From Streptomyces sp. B21-105 (lineage in GTDB: Bacteria; Actinomycetota; Actinomycetes; Streptomycetales; Streptomycetaceae): a stretch of DNA of 64,000 bases. Shown here piece by piece: positions 51,134 to 60,955 of the stretch; the first letter of the stretch is position 1, and each line of letters begins with the position of its first letter. Under the pieces are notes generated by a model. The model saw only the letters and a program-made list of their open reading frames with translations. It made no database searches and was not told where the DNA came from. The position numbers and the translations under genes are program-made. The stretch spans positions 3,100,001 through 3,164,000 of the forward strand of contig NZ_JARUMJ010000001.1 in assembly GCF_036898465.1 (NCBI RefSeq). Reading direction: 5' to 3'.

Positions 51134-51649
51134 ATGGCTGACGCTGACCTGAAGTCGCTGTACCGGGAGCTGGTCTCGCTGGAGATCGAGCTGTGGGACG
51201 GCATCGAGGGGCGGTTGAAGGCCGAGTACGACCTGCCGCTGACCTCGTTCGAGGTGCTGCACCTGCTGCTGCGGCAGCCCGGGCGGCGGATCCAGGACAT
51301 CGCGGAGAAGTTCTCGATCACAGTGGGCGGCACGAGCAAGGTCGTCGACCGCCTGGAGACGGCCGGCCTGTGCGAGCGGCGGGCCAACCCGAACGACCGC
51401 CGCTCCTCGATCGTCGAGCTGACACCCAAGGGGCGCAAGCTGGTGGACGGGGCGCTGAAGGTCTTCGAGGAGGAGCTGGAACTGCGCATCGGGTCGGTGA
51501 TCCCCGAGCAGTCCGTACGCGAGGTGACCGCGGTCCTCAGCACGCTACGGGCAGCCGGACGCGCCCTGGACGCGGAGCGGAGGGCCGCCGCGCAGACGCC
51601 CCTACCGGCTGCGCGGGCGCCGAAGCAGCCCGGCCGCCCCGCATCGTGA
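51134..51649 (+). CDS. MarR-family transcriptional regulator
   Basis: 171 aa from ATG 51134 (GTG 51131 also possible). Winged helix: LPLTSFEVLHLLLRQPGRRI, QDIAEKFSITVGGTSKVVDR and RRANPNDRRSSIVELTPKGR. C-terminus Ala/Pro-rich. An AT-rich promoter zone (CAATTAACTATCCATGG) lies at 51091-51107. Confidence 0.88.
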   Translation: MADADLKSLYRELVSLEIELWDGIEGRLKAEYDLPLTSFEVLHLLLRQPGRRIQDIAEKFSITVGGTSKVVDRLETAGLCERRANPNDRRSSIVELTPKGRKLVDGALKVFEEELELRIGSVIPEQSVREVTAVLSTLRAAGRALDAERRAAAQTPLPAARAPKQPGRPAS

Positions 51650-51734
51650 GCCGGCGCCGCCCGGACCCGCTGCTTGGTCCACACAGGTGCCGCGTGGACA
51701 GGCCGACGGCAGACAGGTGGACAAGCACTTGACG

Positions 51735-51860
51735 CTCCCCTCCCTGAAGGGAGGAGATTCTTACGGCTCGCGCCGTGAGACTTCCTGTTTCATCGCCGAC
51801 TGCCCGCCCGGAGTACTCCGTTGAGGTCTTACACCGGCTCCACAGGCCGACACCGCCCGT
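51735..51860 (-). ncRNA. Probable omega RNA at the TnpB 3' end
   Basis: TnpB guide RNAs overlap the gene's 3' end and the element's right end. This stretch contains the 3' codons, the right-end hairpin and an ACGGCTCGCGCCGT hairpin (51772-51785). Its extent is a guess from other IS605 elements. Confidence 0.4.
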
Positions 51861-52963
51861 CCGGCGGCCAGCAGGTTCTTCGCCGCGTTCACGTCCCGGT
51901 CGTGGGTCGTGCCACAGCTGTCGCACGTCCACATGCGGACGTGCAGCGGCATCTTCTCCTGGAGGGCGCCGCAAGCGGAGCACAGCCTGGACGAGGGGAA
52001 GAAGCGGTCCACCGCGATCACTTCCCGCCCGTGCCAGGCGGCCTTGTACTCCAGCATGCTCCGGAACTGCGACCACGCCGCGTCGCTGACGGCGCGGGCC
52101 AGGGTCCGGTTCTTGACCATGTTGCGCACGGTCAGGTCCTCGATCACGATCGTTTGGTTCTCACGAACGAGTCGAGTGGTCAGCTTGTGCAGCCCGTCAC
52201 GGCGACGGTCGGCGATACGGGCATGGATCCTGGCGACCTTGCGCGCCGCCTCGGCGCGATTCGCCGACCCCTTGGCCTTCTTCGCCAGACGACGCTGGGC
52301 CAGGGCGAGGCGGGAACGGTCCTTGCGCTCGTGCCTGGGGTTGGCGACCTTCTCGCCGGTGGAGAGCGTCAGGAGGTGATCGAGGCCGACGTCCACGCCG
52401 ACGGCGGCATCGCTCACGGGCAGCGGCTTGAGCGTCGGGTCGTCGCACAGCATCGAGACGTGCCAGCGCCCGGCTGCGTCCTGGGAGACGGTCACCGTGG
52501 ACGGCTCGGCGCCCTGCGGGAGCGGCCGGGACCACACGACGTCGAGCGGCTCACGCATCTTGGCGAGCGTCAGTTCGCCGTCGCGGAAGCGGAAACCGCT
52601 GGTGGTGTACTCGGCGGACTTGCGGGACTTCTTCTTCGACTTGAAGCGCGGGTACTTCGCCCGCTTGCCGAAGAAGTGGGTGAACGCGGCTTGCAGATGG
52701 CGCAGGCATTGCTGGAGCGGCACGGAAGAGACCTCGTTGAGGAACGCCAGTTCCTCGGTCTTCTTCCACGCCGTCAGCATGGCCGACGTCTGGTTGTAGT
52801 TCACCCGCTCCTGCCGCGTCCATGCCTGTGTGCGGGCGGCGAGGGCCATGTTGTAGACCTTGCGGACACAGCCGAACGTGCGCGACAGCTCTGCCGCCTG
52901 CTCGTCCGTGGGATAGAAGCGGTACTTGAACGCCCGCTTCACCTGCGTCGTGGTCACTCTCAC
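51761..52963 (-). CDS. tnpB: TnpB RNA-guided nuclease
   Basis: 400 aa and apparently intact. RuvC residues D191 (AVGVDVGLDHLLTL), E275 (TIVIEDLTVRNM) and D357 (HDRDVNAAKNL), with a zinc finger C328-C331/C347-C350 (RLCSACGAL and WTCDSCGTT). Spacing is close to that of ISDra2 TnpB (D191, E278, D361, from memory). N-terminal KRAFKYRFYPTDEQAAELSR and KYPRFKSKKKS complete the family pattern. It cuts DNA next to a TAM, guided by the omega RNA. Confidence 0.92.
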   Translation of the reverse strand: MRVTTTQVKRAFKYRFYPTDEQAAELSRTFGCVRKVYNMALAARTQAWTRQERVNYNQTSAMLTAWKKTEELAFLNEVSSVPLQQCLRHLQAAFTHFFGKRAKYPRFKSKKKSRKSAEYTTSGFRFRDGELTLAKMREPLDVVWSRPLPQGAEPSTVTVSQDAAGRWHVSMLCDDPTLKPLPVSDAAVGVDVGLDHLLTLSTGEKVANPRHERKDRSRLALAQRRLAKKAKGSANRAEAARKVARIHARIADRRRDGLHKLTTRLVRENQTIVIEDLTVRNMVKNRTLARAVSDAAWSQFRSMLEYKAAWHGREVIAVDRFFPSSRLCSACGALQEKMPLHVRMWTCDSCGTTHDRDVNAAKNLLAAGRAVSACGAGVRPQRSTPGGQSAMKQEVSRREP

Positions 52964-53091
52964 AAACTAGCGTTACGTCAGGTGAAGCTCAAACCCGCTG
53001 GTCAGAGCGCGGTCTTTCGCCCAGGAGGCGAAACCCCGCATCTTGCCCTGCTCCGCAGGAGTCCGTTTCCTCTCCGCCCTGAAGGACGGAG

Positions 53092-53366
53092 TATCCACGG
53101 AGGTTCCCGATGAAGCTCGCTCCAGACGGCACTGACGATCTTGGTCGTGAATCCGTCATGCCGACGAGCACTGCGAGATCCTCGGTCCGGCGAGTGCCAC
53201 TCGAGCGGGAACGCGCAGGCGCCCGGGGTGAGAAATCCTCATGTCCGTTCTCGCAGGCCGACACACGTGTGCTTCCGGCGGCCGATCTCCCGACGCCGAG
53301 ACGGACAAACCCGGCGAGTAACCCCTGGGGGACTCGCTCCAGCGGAGCGTGTGCCATCCGGGAGTC
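53092..53366. other. Gap between TnpB element and the SARP gene; nothing recognised
   Basis: No ORF with domain content; it serves as the convergence zone downstream of the large regulator. Confidence 0.4.
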
Positions 53367-56300
53367 TCAGATTCCGGGTGTGATGCCGGTTGTCAGAGGC
53401 GGAGTTCGGGCGGCGATGCGGTCGTGTTCTTGATCGGCCAGTGCGGACAGGGCCGTTGCCCCGCAGCCAGTGAACAATGCTCTCGCTCGTTCCAGCTGCG
53501 CGAGTCCTTCGGGCCGGCGGTCGAGGCCGGACAGTGCGATGCCCGCCGTCAGCCGGGCTGTGGCTTCATAGAGTGGCATTCGAGCTGCGCAGAACGCGGC
53601 AGCGGCCTCGCACGCAGCCTCTGCCGCAGCCGCGTCTTCCCTTGCGAGGTGTACCTCGGCGCGGGCCAGCAGAGCGAAGCCGAGCTGTCCGGGCGGTCTG
53701 TCGGGGCTCACAGCGGATGCTGCGCGGCCGGCCCACATCTCGGCAGCCACCACGTCGCCCCGGGCCAGTTCCGCACCAGTCAACAGCCGCAACCACACTG
53801 TGCGCACGGGTGCTTCGAACGCTGACATCTCAGGGCCACCACCCGCTTCGATCACCCTGCGGACGCAGCCCGCCGGATCACCGGTGAACAGCAACGCATT
53901 GCCGAGCATTCCGAGGATCGCCGACCGGTACTGGGTCGGTTCGGGGCCGGCCTGCGAAAGCGACTCCTCGCAAATCTTGAGTGCTCCGGCGAAGTCTCCC
54001 CGCCACATCGAGACCGCCGCGTTCACCGCCTCGGCCAGCGAGCGTGGCTCGTTGCTGCCGACGAGCGATGCCGCCTCCAGTGCGTCGTCGGCGTACTTTG
54101 CTGCCTCGTCCAGACGCCCGCGCCACATCAGTACGTATGCGGAGGCAGCGAAGAGATCGGCGAGCATGAGGCTTTGGCCGGTACGACGGGAAAGGTCCAG
54201 GCCCTGACCGAGGTGCCGGAGCGCGGCGTCGTAGTGTCCCAGGAACATTTCCGTCCAGCCGATCGTGACAAGGGTGTCGATCTGGTCGACCAGTTGCTGG
54301 TCATCGGCTTCGTCGACTACTTCCAGTACCAGGTCCAGGTAGTCGGTCGATCGGACGGAGTCCCCGGCCAAGGTATGCGCCAGTGCCAGCAGACTCCGGA
54401 CAGCGGTGATCCGCCAAAGGTCGCCGATGCTTTCTGCCGAGTGCAGCGCGCGTTCGCCCCAACCGATGGCCGTGGGGAAGTCGGCTGTGCGAAGCGCCAC
54501 CGTCGCGACCCCCATCTGCAGAGCGGCGGTCTCGGATTCCGGCCGGTCGTCGTGGTCCGCCAGTTCCCGAAGCAGCAGCGACGTCGCCTTCTTGTAACGG
54601 CCGAGCTTCCACTCCACCGTGGCTCGGGAGACGGTCAGCCGAGCCCGCTGAGCCCGTGCCTGCGCAGACGGGAGAGTAGCGGTCGTGCGCAGGACGTCGC
54701 GGCTTTCCAGCAGTCGTCCGGCCATGCCCAGCGCATCGGCCTGTTGGAGCCACAGTTCGGGCCGCAGCCGACTCTGCTCACCGAGCAACCGCAAGGCTTC
54801 CTGCGTCCAGTGCGCGGCAGCGGCCGATGCGATCGTCATCACCTGACGGGCGGCCCGTACCAGTACGTCAACGGCATGTTCGTCTCCCACCCGCGCCGAA
54901 CGCTGAACGTGCGACGCCTGGGCGGTCAGCGGTGCGCCGTGCAGCGCCAGGCCATGCGCGGCCCGGGTATGCGCCTCGATCCGCCAGCCGGCGCCCGCCC
55001 CCTGGTACACCGCTGCCCGCACCAGCGGATGGCGGAACCGGAATCGGCGCGTGGAGCCGATCTGGCGTACGAGGTCCCGTTCCGCGACCTCGTCCAGGGC
55101 GGCAAGGGCCTGTGCCTCACCGGTCCGGGCCACGACTGCAACCATCTCGGCTTCGAAGGAGTCACCGAGCACCGCGGCCGCCTGCGTACAGGCCCTCGCA
55201 GTGGCCGACAGACCTCCCAGCTCCTCCAGCAGTGCGGCACGCACCGGTTGCGGCAGATCGTCGGCGACAGGCACCGCGTCGGCCGGGACCACCGACGGGC
55301 TTTCGTTCCCGGCGCTTCGGGCCAGCGCCTCCAGGTAGAACGGGTTGCCGCCGCTGGCCTCGTACAGCCGTCGGAAGCGCCAGTGATCCGGCCTGGCCCC
55401 GCACAGTTCCGCTCCCTCGGCCGGTGACAGCGGCCCCAGCTCGACCCTGGCCACACTTCCCTCCGTTCCGGCCCGGGCCAGTGCCGCGGCCAGTCGCGTC
55501 GGAGCCTGACGGGGACGGTAGGCGAGGGCGAGGAACAGCGGTGTCCTCGGCGGGTGCCGTACCAGATGGTCGATCAGCTCGGCTGTACCGTCATCCGCCC
55601 ACTGCAGGTCGTCCAGGCTGAGCACGAGCCCGCCGTCGGCACTCAGCGCCTCCAGCAACGTCCGCACCGCCCGGTGGAACCAGTACCGTTCGACCGTCAC
55701 CGGCTCCAGCCCGGCCGCGAACCGGTCACGGAGTGCGGGGAAGACCGTACTCAGCAGCGCGAACGCGCCAGGCAGTGATCCATCGTGCCGGAGCCGAAGG
55801 AAGTCCACACGGCCGAGGTGGTCGTCCAAGGCGTCCACGAACGCACCGTACGGAGCCCGGTCGAACTCCACGCTGCGGCCGGCCAGGGTCACGAAACCGC
55901 GTGATCTCGCCCGCTCGCCCAGTTCGCCGAGCAGCCGTGTCTTTCCGATGCCCGGCTCCCCGACCACCTCGACCACCGCTGGCGCACCGGCCAGGGCATC
56001 CTCTATCGCACGGTCGAGAACCGCCAACTCCGCAGCCCGCCCGACGAGGTGGCTCCCCGTCCTGGGGGGCCGCGGTGTCGGCGGGCCGGGCAGGTCGGCG
56101 CCGTCCCGTGGGGTTCCCACCGGCGGGGGCGTGGGTGACGGGCCCGGCCCGAGAGCGGGTGCGGATCCCGGAGCGCGTCCGGCGGCGGGGCCGGCGGCTG
56201 AGACGTTCAGTGCGGGGTCGGTGGTGAGGATCTGCTGGTGCAGTTGCCGCAGCGGGAGGCCGGGGTCACAGCCGAGTTCTTCGGCCAGCAGCAGCCGGAT

Positions 56301-56954
56301 CTGCTGGTAGCGGTTGAGGGCATCGGCCGGGCGACCGCAGCGGTACAGGGTGAGGATGAACTGGCCTGCCAGTCGTTCGTCCAGTGGGTGCGTCTCGACC
56401 CGCGACGACAACTCGGACAACAGTCCGCTGTGGTGACCGCAGCGGAGCCGGACGTCGGTGTGGTCCAGTTCGACCGAGACCCGTTCTTGGCCGACCGCGT
56501 CGCGGACGGCGTTGATCCAAGGGGTGTCCAGACCCGCGAAGGCATCTCCCCGCCAGAGGCCGAGTGCCTGCCCGAACAGGGTTGCAGCCTGCTCGTCCTG
56601 CTCGTTCCGCGCGGCCTCGCGGGCCCGTGCGGCAACGTCACGGAAACGGTGCAGATCCACTGCCGCTGCCTCGACGTCGAGGACATACCCACCGGAACGG
56701 CGGACGATATCCGCCCCCTGGGCGACGGCCATTGCCTGCCGCAGACGGGAGACATAGCCGTAGACCGTGTTCCGGGCCCGCTGCGGAGGACAGTCGGCCC
56801 AGACGCGCTCGACGAGCTGGTCCACCGAAACCACCTGGTTGGCGTCCACCAGCAGCACTGCGAGCACACACCGCTGACGGGCATGGCCCAGATCGACGAT
56901 CCGGCCGTCCACCCGCGCCTCGACGCTGCCGAGCACACCGAACTCAACTGTCAC
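53367..56954 (-). CDS. Large SARP-type regulator: BTAD, AAA ATPase and TPR domains
   Basis: 1195 aa from a GTG at 56954 (VTVEFGVLGSVEARVDGRIV; an upstream start at 57008 is less likely). Residues 1-95 form an OmpR-like DNA-binding domain and ~95-250 a BTAD (LYRCGRPADALNRYQQIRLL). After a Pro-rich linker, the ATPase part has a P-loop (EVVGEPGIGKTRLLGEL) and Walker B (LVLSLDDLQWADDGTAEL). The last ~450 residues are TPR-like. Such regulators usually switch on antibiotic clusters, but no cluster is adjacent in this window. Confidence 0.88.
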   Translation of the reverse strand: MTVEFGVLGSVEARVDGRIVDLGHARQRCVLAVLLVDANQVVSVDQLVERVWADCPPQRARNTVYGYVSRLRQAMAVAQGADIVRRSGGYVLDVEAAAVDLHRFRDVAARAREAARNEQDEQAATLFGQALGLWRGDAFAGLDTPWINAVRDAVGQERVSVELDHTDVRLRCGHHSGLLSELSSRVETHPLDERLAGQFILTLYRCGRPADALNRYQQIRLLLAEELGCDPGLPLRQLHQQILTTDPALNVSAAGPAAGRAPGSAPALGPGPSPTPPPVGTPRDGADLPGPPTPRPPRTGSHLVGRAAELAVLDRAIEDALAGAPAVVEVVGEPGIGKTRLLGELGERARSRGFVTLAGRSVEFDRAPYGAFVDALDDHLGRVDFLRLRHDGSLPGAFALLSTVFPALRDRFAAGLEPVTVERYWFHRAVRTLLEALSADGGLVLSLDDLQWADDGTAELIDHLVRHPPRTPLFLALAYRPRQAPTRLAAALARAGTEGSVARVELGPLSPAEGAELCGARPDHWRFRRLYEASGGNPFYLEALARSAGNESPSVVPADAVPVADDLPQPVRAALLEELGGLSATARACTQAAAVLGDSFEAEMVAVVARTGEAQALAALDEVAERDLVRQIGSTRRFRFRHPLVRAAVYQGAGAGWRIEAHTRAAHGLALHGAPLTAQASHVQRSARVGDEHAVDVLVRAARQVMTIASAAAAHWTQEALRLLGEQSRLRPELWLQQADALGMAGRLLESRDVLRTTATLPSAQARAQRARLTVSRATVEWKLGRYKKATSLLLRELADHDDRPESETAALQMGVATVALRTADFPTAIGWGERALHSAESIGDLWRITAVRSLLALAHTLAGDSVRSTDYLDLVLEVVDEADDQQLVDQIDTLVTIGWTEMFLGHYDAALRHLGQGLDLSRRTGQSLMLADLFAASAYVLMWRGRLDEAAKYADDALEAASLVGSNEPRSLAEAVNAAVSMWRGDFAGALKICEESLSQAGPEPTQYRSAILGMLGNALLFTGDPAGCVRRVIEAGGGPEMSAFEAPVRTVWLRLLTGAELARGDVVAAEMWAGRAASAVSPDRPPGQLGFALLARAEVHLAREDAAAAEAACEAAAAFCAARMPLYEATARLTAGIALSGLDRRPEGLAQLERARALFTGCGATALSALADQEHDRIAARTPPLTTGITPGI

Positions 56955-57341
56955 AGCACGCCCCCGAGTCTCTGATCTCACTCTGGCATAACACCTTCGA
57001 CCAGCCAATTCAACGTTCTCTCAAGGTTCGCCGACGGTCGGCCGAGCATCTTGGTCCAGGACAGGAAACAGCGCCACGAAGAACCCGGAGGCCCTGCTCG
57101 GCAAGCGTTCAGCCGCACAGCGACATGCCGCGCCCGACGAGCGGGCAGTCAGCGAGCCGGGGGCGCGGAGTGGCGCCTCCGCACTAATCACCCCGGATAC
57201 GCACGCAACTGGCGGCAGAACGCAGGCCGTCGCACTGAACGCACTCCCGGGGTGCGAGCAGCACAGCCCTTGGGGCTCTGTTCCGTCGTCCACCCAGTGG
57301 ATCCGTTCCCAGTCACACCATCGACATCCAGGAGGACCGCC

Positions 57342-57767
57342 ATGGTCAATGGCATCACGCTCAAGAGCGTTCAGAAGAAGCTCGCGGTCGCGGCCGCCGC
57401 CGCAGGCCTGGTCATGGCCTTCTCCGGCCAGGCTCAGGCCGCGAGCTATCAGCAGAGCACGTCCAACGGCTGCGCCTCCGTCAACGGCTCCTACGACTAC
57501 TGGCAGGTCACGACGGGCTACGACACCAACTGGAACTTCACGATCTGGGACAACTGCGCAGACGGCAAGGGCGCGGGGCTCTACACCACCTACCAGAAGT
57601 GGGAGAACGGAGGGTGGAACTACCACAGCTACACCAAGCTCGGTTCGGACAGCAACGGTGCCAACAGCACCCCCGGCTACGCGAACGGCAACGGACACAA
57701 CGTCCGCGACGTGAAGCTGTACGTCTGCTTCGTCGGTGACGCCAATTCCTGCGTGTCGCTGTTCTAG
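57342..57767 (+). CDS. Small secreted protein
   Basis: 141 aa from ATG 57342 (AGGAGGACC). Signal KKLAVAAAAAGLVMAFSGQA. The mature part is rich in Trp, Tyr, Asn and Gly (YDTNWNFTIWDNCADGKGAG, WENGGWNYHSYTKLGSDSNG) with four Cys that may form two disulfides. It is unrecognised. It diverges from the SARP gene and might be a target of it. Confidence 0.75.
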   Translation: MVNGITLKSVQKKLAVAAAAAGLVMAFSGQAQAASYQQSTSNGCASVNGSYDYWQVTTGYDTNWNFTIWDNCADGKGAGLYTTYQKWENGGWNYHSYTKLGSDSNGANSTPGYANGNGHNVRDVKLYVCFVGDANSCVSLF

Positions 57768-58215
57768 CGTTCCCGGGAGTCGGTCCGGGTGGGCCCCCGG
57801 CATTCGCCGGCGACAGCCCGCGGGGGCAGGGAGGGCGCGGCTGAAGTGCGCAGAGGCGCCGAGCCCCTGGTGTACGGAGATGGCGTGAACGCCACGGCAC
57901 CGGAGGAGGGGGCCTGTGTGCCAGCGGGCAGCAGCTCAATCTCTGCCACCGGATCCGGGCAGCACACCCGCCCCCTCGTGGCGCCCGTTCTCCTCCTCAT
58001 GGAGAACGGGCGCACCGGGCTGCTCGGCCGCCTCTTCCCGTCACAGTCCGCGGAGACCGAGGTCACCACTCCCGCAGACCTACACGGTGAGGGGGTTCGG
58101 ATGGCCGATCGCAAGGGCCGCTGCTGGTCATCTGTGCCACCGGTCGGCAAGGTGGCGCGACCGCACAGCGCCTGCTCAAGTGTGGCCGGCCGGTCAGGAC
58201 CCTGGCGCTGGCGTG
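57768..58215. other. No supported gene
   Basis: High-GC open frames without domain content or ribosome-binding sites. Confidence 0.5.
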
Positions 58216-58460
58216 AATCCGGTTCACTGCTCCGTCAGGGCGATGCGTGCGGCAGGCGCCGGCCCCGTCGTCGGCGACCCGGCCGATCCGACGTCACTCC
58301 CCGATGCCGCTGATCGCGGTACGCGACATCGGCGCGTTCGCCGCCGCGATCGCGGTCGAACTGGCCCGAGCACTTCCCCGGCCGGACCCTCGAGACCGCC
58401 GGGGGCCTCACGCCTCGGCCATCGCCGGGTCAGGAGCCGTCGGCCTGGTGCCTGCGGACG
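58216..58460 (+). pseudogene. Fragments of an NmrA-like NAD(P)-binding protein
   Basis: AMRAAGAGPVVGDPADPTSL (58233-58305) resembles the region after the first beta-alpha unit of NmrA proteins. MPLIAVRDIGAFAAAIAVEL (from 58302) resembles their C-terminal segment. The middle of the fold is missing and frames shift, so it is a deletion remnant. Moderately uncertain. Confidence 0.35.
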
Positions 58461-58512
58461 CGCTCGGCCAGCGGGGGGCGTCGCTTCAGGTGAGTGCTCG
58501 GAGGAGTCCTTC

Positions 58513-58860
58513 TCATGCGTCCGGGGCGGTATCGACGATGTCATCGCCGAAGGCGGCAGCGAGCGCCTTCGCGATCAGGTCGGGCAGCTCGGTCCGTCCG
58601 TCGCCTTCGGCCCAGCGCACCAATGCCGTGTGCATGGCGGCTAGGCAGGCACTGGCCGCCGCGTGTGCGAGGAACGCCGTGTCGGGATCGGTGGCATCGC
58701 CCCCGAGGGCGTCGACGATCGCATGCTGAAGGGCGTAGTGGTTATCCAGGTGCTTGGCCCGCAAGGCCGGCGTCGAGATCATGAGCCGCAGGCGGGCGAG
58801 CAGGAACTGCTCGCCCGCCGTCAGATCGTCTCCGTGGCCGCCGCTGGTCAACGACGTGGC
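58513..58860 (-). pseudogene. TetR-family regulator, C-terminal fragment
   Basis: FLLARLRLMISTPALRAKHL, NHYALQHAIVDALGGDATDP and AHAAASACLAAMHTALVRWA read as the C-terminal ligand domain of a TetR protein. The N-terminal helix-turn-helix is gone. Confidence 0.6.
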
Positions 58861-58909
58861 CGAATCGTGCACGCTCGGCGGCAGGTGGAGCCCGTGCCGC
58901 GCCTGATAC

Positions 58910-59015
58910 CGGGACCCGGGCCGAGATCATCTCCGACACCGGCCACGGACCACAGATCGACCACGCCGAGGAGATCAACCGCCGGATGCTGGTCTTCATG
59001 GCCTCGATCGACTGA
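58910..59015 (+). pseudogene. Alpha/beta-hydrolase C-terminal fragment
   Basis: AEIISDTGHGPQIDHAEEIN then RRMLVFMASID-stop, with the catalytic His in GHGPQ. Only the last ~30 codons remain. Confidence 0.5.
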
Positions 59016-59040
59016 CGGGTGCCGTGTGACTCTAGCTCCC

Positions 59041-59625
59041 ATGAGTGACTGGAGCCCGGCAGCCGAGGAGCTGCAGACCGCCCGGCTGTCGCTGCGGCGT
59101 CCGACCCAAGGTGATGTTGAAGCGATCTTTGGGATCCATCGCGATCCCCGGACCTGCGCGCACAATCCTTCCGACGCGCTCGCGCGGTTGGAGGACGCGC
59201 AGGAGCTCTATCGACGCTGGGACAATCAATGGCGGCAGTACGGATACGGGTACTGGGTCATCCTGTGTCACGACTCAGACCAACAACTGGGGTTCTGCGG
59301 CATCAAGCCCATGGAACTTCACGACATGGAGGTCCTCAACCTCTTCTACCGCTTCGCCACCTCGGCCTGGGGTCAGGGTTTCGCCGGCGAAGCCGCCACC
59401 AAGGTCACAGCTTGGGCCTCCCTCCACGTGCCCGCCCGTCCACTGATCGCCAGGATTCGACCAGCCAACATCGCTTCCCAGCGTGTGGCGATCCGTGCCG
59501 GTCTGACTCGGGCGGAACACCTCGACGTCATCGGATCTGACGGCCTCGACTGGATATACACGGCGAGGCCGCTTGCCTCCTCCACAGGAGAAGTCATCAG
59601 CGATCAGGGGCCCTTCGTAGGCTGA
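59041..59625 (+). CDS. GNAT-family N-acetyltransferase
   Basis: 194 aa from ATG 59041. RimJ/RimL-type: LQTARLSLRRPTQGDVEAIF, then YRFATSAWGQGFAGEAATKV (acetyl-CoA loop, here QGFAGE) and RPANIASQRVAIRAGLTRAE. Complete. It might acetylate an amino sugar or protein N-terminus; substrate unknown. Confidence 0.85.
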   Translation: MSDWSPAAEELQTARLSLRRPTQGDVEAIFGIHRDPRTCAHNPSDALARLEDAQELYRRWDNQWRQYGYGYWVILCHDSDQQLGFCGIKPMELHDMEVLNLFYRFATSAWGQGFAGEAATKVTAWASLHVPARPLIARIRPANIASQRVAIRAGLTRAEHLDVIGSDGLDWIYTARPLASSTGEVISDQGPFVG

Positions 59626-59779
59626 GGAGATGACTTGCCCCCGAGAGTTCGCGCCCCCGGTGGGAAAAGGGATGCCGTCCATGTCGCTCATCAAGCAGGG
59701 CCAGCCGCGGCTTGAAGCTTCCCCTTGATCGTGGACACCTGGAGACCGGGACGTGAGAGCCCAGAGGAAGCAGTGCCAG

Positions 59780-60660
59780 GTGGGAAGCAAGTACACGAAT
59801 CGCTACTCGGACGAGTACAAGCGGGACGCGATCGAGCTCGTGCGGTCGTCGGGCCGGACGGTGACCGAGGTCGCCCGGGAGATCGGGGTCGGTTCGGAGT
59901 CGTTGCGGGGCTGGGTGAAGAAGGCCAGCGCTGCCCAGGACACCGGATCGGTCCCCGCCGCCACAAGTCGGCCTTCATCTCGTCCGACATCCCCGGCCGA
60001 CCCAGTCTCGCCACGTAAACCGTTCTCAACCAGCACTGTTGCTCCGACCGGTTGAATCTAAAACCGCCTTCTTCGCGTAGGAGAGCGACCGGTGAGCGAG
60101 ACATGCCGGTTTATCCACGCGGAGAAGGCGAACTGCACGGTCGTGCTGCTGTGCAAGGTGATGAAGACGGCCCGCTCTACGTACTACGCGTGGGTGGCCG
60201 GCGCCGAAGCCCGCGAGGCGAGGCGGGGGGGCGGATGAGGCCCTGGCGCACGCGATCACGGTGTTCCACATCGCATCCCGGCGCAACTACGGCGTCCCGC
60301 GCGTTACCGCCGAACTGCGCCGGCGAGGCCGACCGGTCAACCGCGAGCGGGTGGCACGGGTCATGCGGGAACACGGCATCGCCGGGAACAGCCGGCGCAC
60401 CGGCCGCCGCAGCCTGACCAAGGCCGCCCCGTCGCCGGACCTGATCGGCGGGACTTCACCGCCACCCGCCCCGGAACGAAGATCGTCGGTGACATCACCT
60501 ACATCCCCACGGCCGAGGGCCGGCTCTACCTCGCCTCGTGGCTGGACCTGGCCACGCGCGAGGTCATCGGGTACTCGATGGCCGACCGCCATCGCGCTGA
60601 ACTCGTCGTCGACGCCCTCGACACGGCTGCCGCAAGTCCACAGATCTCAGAAACAGACCA
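59780..60660 (+). pseudogene. Degenerate IS3-type element
   Basis: OrfA start (YSDEYKRDAIELVRSSGRTV, VAREIGVGSESLRGWVKKAS) then broken; OrfB pieces follow in changing frames: CRFIHAEKANCTVVLLCKVM, then NYGVPRVTAELRRRGRPVNR and GDITYIPTAEGRLYLASWLD. Shifts occur around a G run at about 60224-60232 and near 60447. The DDE core is cut after ALDTAAAS, just before the VapBC operator. Confidence 0.75.
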
Positions 60661-60679
60661 CCCAGGGGTGCGCGAGCCC

Positions 60680-60709
60680 ATCAATATACAATCGATCATG
60701 TATATTGAT
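60680..60709. promoter_or_regulatory. VapBC operator palindrome
   Basis: Perfect 11-bp arms ATCAATATACA and TGTATATTGAT separated by 8 bp, markedly AT-rich against the surroundings. 30 bp before the vapB start, so it probably overlaps the promoter and binds VapB or VapBC. Confidence 0.8.
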
Positions 60710-60739
60710 ATACGCCGCAGTGTGCATGAGGAGGCCATC

Positions 60740-60955
60740 TTGAGCCGCACCGTGATCGACCTCGACGACGAGGCACTGGAAGAAGCCGCCAAGGAACTCG
60801 GCACCACCACCAAGCGCGACACCATCAACACCGCCCTGCGCGAGGTCACCGCCCGCTACCGGCGTCTGCGCGCGCTCGAAGACGCCCGGCAACTGGTGAC
60901 CGACGGAGCCCTGGACATCGACGTTCTCCTGGACAAGAACCAGTACCGGCCGTGA
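60740..60955 (+). CDS. vapB: VapB-type antitoxin
   Basis: 71 aa from a TTG at 60740 (GAGGAGG at 60728). SRTVIDLDDEALEEAAKELG then TTTKRDTINTALREVTARYR is a short ribbon-helix-helix DNA-binding domain with an acidic C-terminal helix (ALDIDVLLDKNQYRP) for toxin binding. The longer in-frame reading starts inside the operator and was not chosen. The stop overlaps the toxin GTG. Confidence 0.85.
   Translation: MSRTVIDLDDEALEEAAKELGTTTKRDTINTALREVTARYRRLRALEDARQLVTDGALDIDVLLDKNQYRP

Larger units (their letters stand above)
51735..53091 (-). mobile_element. IS605-type element encoding only TnpB
   Basis: The ends carry subterminal hairpins: CTCCGCCCTGAAGGACGGAG at 53072-53091 (left end) and CTCCCCTCCCTGAAGGGAGG at 51735-51754 (right end), both with a CTGAAGG loop. 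No TnpA is present, so movement depends on a TnpA elsewhere. Confidence 0.75.
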
